Below, piece by piece: positions 1 through 4,351 of a stretch of DNA of 5,247 nucleotides. The position numbers and the translations under genes were made by a program. The stretch's first letter is position 1. Each line of letters begins with the position of its first letter. The notes beneath the pieces are model-generated. The model searched no databases and was not told the origin of the DNA. It worked only from the letters and a program-made list of their open reading frames with translations. The stretch comes from Omnitrophica WOR_2 bacterium GWA2_47_8. GTDB taxonomy: Bacteria; Omnitrophota; Gorgyraeia; Zapsychrales; GWA2-47-8. The stretch is taken from the NCBI GenBank assembly GCA_001805375.1, contig MHFY01000076.1, positions 909 through 6,155 of the forward strand, in the 5' to 3' direction.

Positions 1-60
1 AGATTCGAGGCCGCTTTTTAGGTCATTTCTTTCGGAAATGGCTTGTATGGTGTTGGTCAT
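1..60 (-). CDS. 5' end of an unidentified gene running off the left edge
   Basis: Read leftward from position 60 there is an ATG followed by 20 open codons, encoding MTNTIQAISERNDLKSGLES. A strong Shine-Dalgarno (AAGGAG, minus strand of 69-74) sits 8 nt before the ATG, and a plausible sigma70-type promoter lies just upstream, which is why I call this a real gene start and not chance. Twenty residues are too few to assign a family. The segment has no signal peptide or membrane helix and reads like the start of a soluble, largely helical, polar protein. It is divergent from the DUF1328 gene. The start is well supported; the function is unknown. Confidence 0.6.
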   Translation of the reverse strand, partial: MTNTIQAISERNDLKSGLES

Positions 61-88
61 GATCGTCACTCCTTTTTTTGTAATGAGC

Positions 89-117
89 GGTATAAAAAGA
101 TCAGACAATCGATACAA
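89..117 (-). promoter_or_regulatory. Candidate sigma70-type promoter for the left-edge gene
   Basis: On the minus strand, TTGTAT (117-112) and TATACC (94-89) are separated by 17 nt. This is 3 of 6 and 4 of 6 matches to the -35 and -10 consensus. The implied start near position 82 gives a leader of about 22 nt that contains the Shine-Dalgarno. The spacing is ideal but the boxes are weak, so this is a suggestion only. Confidence 0.3.
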
Positions 118-308
118 AACAAGATGGGCAATGTGGATTGCAGGCCCGACAACGGGCGACATGGAAAAGAATGATGAGTGGGCTACTCATACTATGTCCG
201 ATGGGTTTTTTCAATACCTATGTAGGGGGTGTTTTTTAGGATTGTGTTTTGCTGCGAAGTTTTGTACTTTGGGGAAGTCATCATTAAGGCGCGTGCTTCA
301 AGGACGCT

Positions 309-336
309 TTGTCACTAGTCTTTCTCACTGTAAAAG
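309..336 (+). promoter_or_regulatory. Candidate promoter for the DUF1328 gene
   Basis: TTGTCA (309-314, 5 of 6 to the -35 consensus) and TAAAAG (331-336, 4 of 6 to the -10) are separated by 16 nt. A start near position 343 would leave an unusually long leader of about 90 nt before the DUF1328 start codon, containing the 13-bp tandem repeat. It is the best plus-strand match I could find by eye in the upstream region; a stress-sigma promoter closer to the gene cannot be excluded. Confidence 0.3.
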
Positions 337-367
337 TTTTTTTCCTGACGATATCGCTTTGGCAAAC

Positions 368-393
368 CCGGTTAGCTTGACCGGTTAGCTTGA
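368..393 (+). repeat. Perfect 13-bp tandem duplication
   Basis: The unit CCGGTTAGCTTGA occurs twice back to back (368-380 and 381-393) with no mismatch. It lies about 40 bp before the DUF1328 start codon, between the candidate promoter and the ribosome-binding site. It could be a replication-slippage duplication or a paired binding site in the leader. The repeat is certain; any function is unproven. Confidence 0.9.
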
Positions 394-433
394 ATTGATT
401 GGGTTTTTAACGAACACGAACAAGGAGGTTTTT

Positions 434-616
434 ATGCTGCGTTGGGCCATTAGCTTTTTTATCATCGCGATTATTGCGGCTATATTCGGTTTTGGTGGTA
501 TCGCGGCGGGAGCTGCGGATATTGCCAAAATTTTGTTCTTCCTCTTCATTGTTCTTTTCGTGATTTCGCTCATTCTCTCCCTTTTTCAACGTCGTCCCCC
601 TATGCCTCCGGCATAG
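434..616 (+). CDS. DUF1328 / UPF0391 (YtjA-like) small membrane protein
   Basis: The 60-residue product belongs to the DUF1328 (UPF0391, YtjA) family of very small inner-membrane proteins, whose molecular function is unknown. Recognition rests on the N-terminal MLRWAISFFIIAIIAAIFGF and the following GGIAAGAADIAKI, which closely match E. coli YtjA in order and spacing. Two membrane helices are visible, about residues 4-22 and 30-50, joined by a Gly/Ala-rich turn, with a short basic, proline-rich tail (QRRPPMPP). Length is typical for the family. The ATG at 434 is chosen because AAGGAGG lies at 422-428 with 5-nt spacing; an in-frame ATG at 395 lacks such a site and would add a non-family leader. 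The stop codon sits inside a stem-loop. Relatives are often found among envelope and stress genes, but nothing here proves that role. Confidence 0.93.
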   Translation: MLRWAISFFIIAIIAAIFGFGGIAAGAADIAKILFFLFIVLFVISLILSLFQRRPPMPPA

Positions 617-618
617 GG
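598..618 (+). other. Perfect 9-bp stem-loop covering the DUF1328 stop codon
   Basis: CCCTATGCC (598-606) and GGCATAGGG (610-618) are exact inverted repeats around a 3-nt loop (TCC). The TAG stop codon (614-616) lies in the 3' arm. On the plus strand the stem is followed by six A residues, and on the minus strand by GC-rich sequence, so neither direction has the T-tract of an intrinsic terminator. It may protect the 3' end of the short mRNA or mask the AGGG that could serve as ribosome-binding site for the next small reading frame. The structure is certain, the role inferred. Confidence 0.7.
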
Positions 619-635
619 AAAAAAGTCCATTGTGT

Positions 636-809
636 ATGCAAATGAAAGAAGGCAATCAACAAGAACGAGAATCCAGACTGCCGGGCTTTGAGCGGGCAAT
701 GGCGGAGATTAAAAGAAAGTGGGAGGCCTTCGACCAGGCATCACAGTTAAAGAAGACACGCAATCGCGACATGTTTAAAGAAGCGTCTTCACCCGTGACC
801 CAAAGTTAA
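636..809 (+). CDS. Possible small charged protein, 57 residues, no known family
   Basis: An ATG at 636 opens a 57-codon frame ending TAA at 807-809. The product is strongly polar (MQMKEGNQQERESRLPGFER at the start, then a Lys/Glu-rich helical stretch containing EIKRKWEAFDQ, ending SSPVTQS). It has no membrane helix or signal peptide, and residues about 16-45 could form one amphipathic helix. I recognise no family. The only ribosome-binding candidate is AGGGAA (615-620), 15 nt upstream and partly inside the stem-loop over the DUF1328 stop; in-frame starts at 630 (TTG) and 642 (ATG) are also possible. It begins 19 nt after the DUF1328 gene and would be cotranscribed with it. It fills the whole gap up to tatC, which favours a gene, but a chance frame is possible. 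Confidence 0.42.
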   Translation: MQMKEGNQQERESRLPGFERAMAEIKRKWEAFDQASQLKKTRNRDMFKEASSPVTQS

Positions 810-816
810 TAGAAAA

Positions 817-1548
817 TTAATGGTCTGATTGCTTGGCGGATCTTTTATAAAGCCAGGCGATGCCGATGCCCATTTCGTAGAGCAGCAGCAGTGGCACAGC
901 CATGACCAGTTGAGAGATACCATCCGGTGGGGTCAGGATGGCAGCGATTACAAAGGCGATAACAATAAAATATTTTCGAAAGGCTCGCAGACTGGCAAAA
1001 GACACGATCTCCCAAGCCGCAAGAAAGAAAACGAGCAGTGGCAATTCAAAAATAAATCCGAAGGCGATGACCATTTGCGCGGCAAACGTAAAGTAACTAT
1101 CCATCCGCGGCATGAGTGCAATGGTGGTGCCTTCAAGAATCGAGGTAAAATACGCAAAGCAAAACGGGAAGACGGCATAATAGGCGAAGACGGCACCGCC
1201 GATAAAGCATATCGAAGACAGAAGCGTGAAGGCAATGCCGATCGTCTTTTCTTTATCGTAGAGTGCGGGGGAAAGAAATTTCCACAGCTGCCAGAAAATA
1301 AAGGGAGCGGCAGCAAATACACCGGTGAGTAGGGAAATTTTAAAATAAACCATCCACGCTTCCATTGGCGAGGTAGCGATGAAATGGGCATCTTTGGGTA
1401 AAGCGCGTTCTAACGGTGCGGAGAATAGGCGAAACAGGGGTTTGGCGAAAAAAGCGGCAGCCCCGACTGTGACCAAAAGGGCGAGTACGGAGCGCACCAG
1501 AAACACGCGCAGTGCAGCCAAATGGATTAAAAGCGGTTCTTCTTTCAA
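817..1548 (-). CDS. tatC: Sec-independent translocase subunit TatC
   Basis: TatC is the polytopic inner-membrane core of the twin-arginine translocase; with TatB it binds the RR signal peptides of folded substrates. The 243-residue product is of family length. Six membrane helices can be placed near residues 17-37, 70-90, 105-128, 153-177, 190-207 and 211-230. Family landmarks are present: QLWKFLSPALYDKE with Phe91 and Glu100 (E. coli Phe94 and Glu103), FGFIFELP with Glu168, and LTPPDGISQ with Asp209 (E. coli Asp211). Arg14 matches E. coli Arg17, but the conserved Glu15 of E. coli is Ala12 here. The start is a TTG at 1548 that overlaps the tatB stop (TTGA on the coding strand), with GGAGG 10 nt upstream inside tatB, so translation is probably coupled. 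The stop lies only 7 nt from the end of the convergent small reading frame. Confidence 0.97.
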   Translation of the reverse strand: MKEEPLLIHLAALRVFLVRSVLALLVTVGAAAFFAKPLFRLFSAPLERALPKDAHFIATSPMEAWMVYFKISLLTGVFAAAPFIFWQLWKFLSPALYDKEKTIGIAFTLLSSICFIGGAVFAYYAVFPFCFAYFTSILEGTTIALMPRMDSYFTFAAQMVIAFGFIFELPLLVFFLAAWEIVSFASLRAFRKYFIVIAFVIAAILTPPDGISQLVMAVPLLLLYEMGIGIAWLYKRSAKQSDH

Positions 1549-1874
1549 GAGCGGGGGACCTCCGGGTTAGGCGGCGTGGCCGCAGCTGAATCAGCGGATA
1601 CACTGGGCGGTGTGATCGAAAACGCCGAGGCTTGGGGAAGTGCGTCGGTTATGGCCGCTTTGGCTTCCCGTACCTGAGTGTGAAGCGCCTGTCGCTCGCC
1701 TTCGACCTCGCGATTGATGGCCCGCATCTTGTCTTCAAATTCAAAGCGGGCCAAGTTAACCATGCGGAAGAACTTGCCGAGCTGGGAACCGACGCGAGGT
1801 AGTTCCTTAGGGCCGAGGAATATTAAGGCAACGATAAAAATAATAAGAATTTCGGTAAATCCGATGCCGAACAT
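1545..1874 (-). CDS. tatB: Sec-independent translocase subunit TatB
   Basis: This TatA/B-family protein is a single-span inner-membrane subunit that joins TatC in the receptor complex for twin-arginine substrates. The 109-residue product has the expected order: membrane helix at residues 5-20 with the polar Glu8, the hinge GPKELP at 21-26, an amphipathic helix from about 28 to 75, then a Ser/Pro/Ala-rich disordered tail. I call TatB and not TatA because of the MFGIGFTE opening, the G-P after the helix, the long charged helix and the position directly before tatC; a bifunctional TatA/B cannot be excluded, and no separate tatA is in the window. The ATG at 1874 has GAGG 5 nt upstream, lying in the 12-nt gap after the tRNA gene. 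The stop overlaps the tatC start. Confidence 0.93.
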   Translation of the reverse strand: MFGIGFTEILIIFIVALIFLGPKELPRVGSQLGKFFRMVNLARFEFEDKMRAINREVEGERQALHTQVREAKAAITDALPQASAFSITPPSVSADSAAATPPNPEVPRS

Positions 1875-1886
1875 AACGACCTCATG

Positions 1887-1958
1887 TGGGCAATAGAGGA
1901 TTCGAACCTCTGACTTTTACCGTGTGAAGGTAACACTCTACCGCTGAGTTAATTGCCC
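1887..1958 (-). tRNA. tRNA-Val, anticodon CAC
   Basis: The minus strand folds into a complete 72-nt cloverleaf: acceptor GGGCAAT/ATTGCCC (7 bp), D stem ACTC/GAGT with loop AGCGGTA, anticodon stem TTACC/GGTAA with loop TTCACAC, variable AAGTC, T stem AGAGG/CCTCT with loop TTCGAAT, and discriminator A at 1887. Loop positions 34-36 read CAC, giving valine (GUG codons). CCA is not encoded (the next bases are CAT), so it must be added after transcription. The gene lies 12 nt before tatB on the same strand, so the two are probably on one transcript and RNase processing of the tRNA 3' end would cut very near the tatB ribosome-binding site. Confidence 0.96.
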
Positions 1959-1988
1959 GGTGGCGCAGAAGACGGCTGCTGCAAAAAT

Positions 1989-2017
1989 TCTTTATGAAAT
2001 AACACAGAGAATCGCAA
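1989..2017 (-). promoter_or_regulatory. Candidate promoter for the tRNA-Val/tatBC unit
   Basis: On the minus strand TTGCGA (2017-2012, 4 of 6 to the -35 consensus) and TAAAGA (1994-1989, 3 of 6 to the -10) are 17 nt apart. The implied start near 1982 would give a leader of about 24 nt before the mature tRNA 5' end. The match is modest but position and spacing suit a tRNA promoter. Confidence 0.3.
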
Positions 2018-2075
2018 GGGGGAAACGCAGACTGCAGATGTGCCGCATTTGGGTTGCACTTTCCCCGGACTTGCG
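2013..2075. repeat. Long imperfect inverted repeat upstream of gltA
   Basis: CGCAAG followed directly by GGGGAAA (2013-2025) is complementary to TTTCCCC (2060-2066) and CTTGCG (2070-2075), giving 13 base pairs with one 3-nt bulge (GGA, 2067-2069). The 34-nt interior has a further possible pairing, GTGC with GCAC (2040-2043 with 2056-2059). The left arm overlaps the -35 box of the candidate tRNA promoter. It could be a spaced operator read by one regulator on both sides, or an RNA structure if gltA transcription starts upstream of it. Confidence 0.55.
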
Positions 2076-2112
2076 TTAAGTGGGGCGAGTTTGGATCTGA
2101 AGGAGCTTGAGA

Positions 2113-3399
2113 ATGCCGAAAGACACCTTAACCATCATTGATAACCGAACTGAAAAAAGCTACGAAATTCCAGTACAATATGGCGCAATTGATGCCATGG
2201 CACTGCGTAAAATAAAGGTGGATCCGTCGGATTTCGGACTGATGACCTATGATCCTGGTTTTGCCAATACCGCCTCTTGCAAGAGCGCGATTACCTATAT
2301 TGATGGTGACAAAGGGATTTTGTTGTATCGCGGCTACCCCATTCAGCAGCTTGCCGAAAAGAGCACCTACCTTGAGACCGCGTATCTTCTGCTCAATGGT
2401 GACTTGCCGAGCGCCTCGGCGCTTAAGCTCTGGCAGGGCGAAATTAACATCCACACCATGATTCACGAGAACATCAAGGATTTCATGAAGGGCTTCCGCT
2501 ATGATGCCCATCCCATGGCTATGCTCATGTCGACGGTAGCGGCCTTATCGACTTTTTATTCCGATGCCAAGACCATTCAGGACCCGGCATCGCGGCACCT
2601 GCAGGTGGTGCGGCTCATTGGCAAGATGATTACCCTAGCCGCGTTTGCCTATCGGCATAGCATGGGCATGCGCTACATTTATCCCGACAACGAGCTTACC
2701 TATACCGGTAACTTTCTCAACATGATGTACCGCATTGCCGGGCCCTATGAGATTAACCGGGTTTACGAGCGGGCGCTCGACATCCTGTTTATTCTCCATG
2801 CCGATCACGAGCAAAACTGCGGTACTCATGTGTTGCGTTCGGTGGCGTCGTCCCATGTCGATCCGTACACGGCCGTCACCGCGGCGATCGGTGCGCTCTA
2901 CGGCCCTCTTCACGGTGGTGCTAATGAGGCGGTGATTCGCATGTTGATGGAGATTGGTTCCAAGGATCGCGTGCCCGAGTATGTCCGGCGCGTCAAGGCG
3001 GGGGAATTTCGTTTAATGGGTTTTGGACACCGGGTTTATAAAAGCTATGATCCCCGGGCTAAAATCATCAAGGAGATCGCCTACGAGGTCTTCGCCCAGA
3101 CGGCGCCCAGTCCCTTGCTTGAAGTGGCGCTTGAGCTCGAGCGCATTGCCCTTGAAGATGAGTATTTCGTTGCCCGCAAACTCTATCCCAATGTCGATTT
3201 TTATTCCGGTCTCATCTATCAGGCGATGGGTTTCCCGATTACGATTTTCCCCGTGCTTTTCGCCATTCCCCGGGTAACCGGCTGGTTGGCGCAGTGGCTT
3301 GAGTTTATCGCGGACGATGAACAGAAAATTGCCCGGCCGCGCCAGCTTTACCTCGGCAAGCCCGAGCGTGATTATGTGCCGATCGGTGCACGTACCTGA
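2113..3399 (+). CDS. gltA: Citrate synthase (type II, GltA-like)
   Basis: Citrate synthase condenses acetyl-CoA with oxaloacetate to citrate, the entry step of the TCA cycle, in the cytoplasm. The 428-residue product matches the bacterial long form, as in E. coli GltA (427). The small N-terminal domain contains DPGF and the ITYIDGDKGILLYRGYPI segment (about residues 47-78). The catalytic residues are present: His267 in YGPLHGGANEA, His306 in MGFGHRVYKSYDPRA and Asp362 in NVDFYSG, corresponding to E. coli His264, His305 and Asp362. HADHEQNCGT (229-238) and KIARPRQLYLG (405-415) are also family motifs. The ATG at 2113 is preferred over a TTG at 2107 because AAGGAG (2100-2105) lies 7 nt before it. 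The pseudouridine synthase gene starts 13 nt downstream and acs follows, so acetyl-CoA supply and use appear co-expressed. Confidence 0.97.
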   Translation: MPKDTLTIIDNRTEKSYEIPVQYGAIDAMALRKIKVDPSDFGLMTYDPGFANTASCKSAITYIDGDKGILLYRGYPIQQLAEKSTYLETAYLLLNGDLPSASALKLWQGEINIHTMIHENIKDFMKGFRYDAHPMAMLMSTVAALSTFYSDAKTIQDPASRHLQVVRLIGKMITLAAFAYRHSMGMRYIYPDNELTYTGNFLNMMYRIAGPYEINRVYERALDILFILHADHEQNCGTHVLRSVASSHVDPYTAVTAAIGALYGPLHGGANEAVIRMLMEIGSKDRVPEYVRRVKAGEFRLMGFGHRVYKSYDPRAKIIKEIAYEVFAQTAPSPLLEVALELERIALEDEYFVARKLYPNVDFYSGLIYQAMGFPITIFPVLFAIPRVTGWLAQWLEFIADDEQKIARPRQLYLGKPERDYVPIGART

Positions 3400-3412
3400 C
3401 TTAAACCCGGTG

Positions 3413-4351
3413 ATGGCGCACGCGGCGAGCACAGTTGCCTTGTGTGTGGTACCGCTCGCTTCGCCGCTTCGCTTGGATCTCTACCTTCACCAGCTTTTCC
3501 CGCATCTCAGTCGCCGACAGATACCCGAGCTTTTTGCTTCGGGTGATATTATTGTCAATGGCCGCCGGGCCAAAAAATCCGAACGGGTATCCGGCAAAGA
3601 GGATATGGTCCTCGGCGGGCAGGCGTGCCGCGCCGTGTTTGCCAGACAACTGCCGGCTAATCCGCATCTGTCCTTAACCATTGCCTACCAGGATACGGCG
3701 CTTTTTGTCGTCGATAAGCCCGCGTTTACGGCGACACTCGCATTGAGGTTCGATGAGACCGACACACTCGCCAACGCGCTTCTGGCGCGGTTTCCCGAGC
3801 TTGTTCATGTCGGCGGCGTCCGTGATGCCGGGCTCTTGCAACGCCTCGACCGCGATACCTCCGGGCTTGTCTTGGGCGCTCACACCCAGGCTATCTGGCA
3901 GGCGCTTCAGGCGCAGATGCAAGCAGGTGGTATCGAAAAAGGGTATCTGGCCCTGGTGGCTGGCGAGGTGAAGCCGACGTCGGGAACCATTGATTGGGCG
4001 CTTTCGGGCCGAAGCAAACACTCGCAACGGGTGACGGTCAATAGCCAGTCGCACGGTTCGTATGTCACCGCGTGGCGGGTTGATCGCCGCTATTGCGCTT
4101 ATACCCTGCTCGATGTTACCATTCGTCAAGGGTTCCGCCACCAGATCCGCGCCCATCTGGCGGCCATGGGCCATCCGATTGTGGGCGACCGCCGCTACAA
4201 CGGCCCGGTACTTCCTGGCTTGACGCGGCACTTTCTGCACGCCCACTGCCTGTCGTTTCGTCATCCCGTCACCGCGCGCGCTGTGTGTATTAAAAGCCAG
4301 TTGCCTGCCGACCTTCGCCAACCGCTATCGCGGATAAAGGAGGACTTATGA
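3413..4351 (+). CDS. RluA-family RNA pseudouridine synthase with S4 domain
   Basis: RluA-family enzymes convert specific uridines in rRNA or tRNA to pseudouridine using an aspartate nucleophile. The 312-residue product has an N-terminal S4 RNA-binding domain (about 20-66, RLDLYLHQLFPHLSRRQI then DIIVNGRRAK) followed by the catalytic domain. Motif II reads QRLDRDTSGLVLG with candidate nucleophile Asp146; the usual His before RLD is Gln143. EKGYLALVAGEV and the C-terminal GFRHQIRAHLAAMGHPIVGD (His243 to Arg246) are typical. The first motif, VVDKPAFTATL, lacks the usual KPxG...H pattern. The target RNA cannot be read from sequence. The ATG at 3413 has no clear ribosome-binding site and lies 13 nt after the gltA stop, suggesting re-initiation; ATG 3374, within gltA, or GTG 3446 are alternatives. 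The TGA stop overlaps the acs start as ATGA. Confidence 0.88.
   Translation: MAHAASTVALCVVPLASPLRLDLYLHQLFPHLSRRQIPELFASGDIIVNGRRAKKSERVSGKEDMVLGGQACRAVFARQLPANPHLSLTIAYQDTALFVVDKPAFTATLALRFDETDTLANALLARFPELVHVGGVRDAGLLQRLDRDTSGLVLGAHTQAIWQALQAQMQAGGIEKGYLALVAGEVKPTSGTIDWALSGRSKHSQRVTVNSQSHGSYVTAWRVDRRYCAYTLLDVTIRQGFRHQIRAHLAAMGHPIVGDRRYNGPVLPGLTRHFLHAHCLSFRHPVTARAVCIKSQLPADLRQPLSRIKEDL

Larger units (their letters stand above)
61..433. other. Divergent intergenic region, no convincing gene
   Basis: This stretch of about 370 bases separates the left-edge minus-strand gene from the DUF1328 gene. It holds candidate promoters facing both ways, a short GC hairpin (GCCCG at 144-148, CGGGC at 153-157) without a T-tract, several T-runs, and a 13-bp tandem duplication at 368-393. 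A 116-codon plus-strand frame crosses it from 38 to 388, but it has no ribosome-binding site, starts inside the opposing gene and encodes a cysteine- and phenylalanine-rich sequence resembling no family I know. I see no tRNA or clear small RNA gene here. Confidence 0.6.
1959..2112. promoter_or_regulatory. Divergent control region between tRNA-Val/tatBC and gltA
   Basis: This 154-bp gap must hold the promoters of both flanking units because they diverge. It contains the candidate tRNA promoter, a long imperfect inverted repeat (2013-2075) and the gltA ribosome-binding site (AAGGAG at 2100-2105). I found no strong sigma70 promoter for gltA: TTGCAC (2054-2059) with TAAGTG (2077-2082) has good spacing but poor boxes. 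No open frame of note lies here. Confidence 0.6.

Noticed and set aside
144..157. GCCCG/CGGGC hairpin as a terminator
   Set aside because: The stem is only 5 bp and no T-tract follows in either direction.
38..388. A 116-codon plus-strand open frame
   Set aside because: It starts inside the opposing left-edge gene, has no ribosome-binding site, crosses the candidate promoters and the tandem repeat, and its product resembles nothing I know; it looks like a chance frame.
598..618. DUF1328 stem-loop as an intrinsic terminator
   Set aside because: The plus strand is followed by A residues and the minus strand by GC-rich sequence, so neither has the needed T-tract.
829..1332. A 167-codon plus-strand open frame antisense to tatC
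   Set aside because: It is complementary to tatC, whose membrane helices and catalytic-region motifs are clear; the antisense product is a low-complexity charged sequence.
2041..2059. A possible sigma54 promoter before gltA
   Set aside because: TTGCAC at 2054-2059 resembles the -12 element, but the bases at the -24 position are CG and not GG, so the consensus fails.
3674..4321. A 215-codon minus-strand open frame
   Set aside because: It is antisense to the pseudouridine synthase gene, which has clear S4 and catalytic motifs; long antisense frames are common in GC-rich genes.
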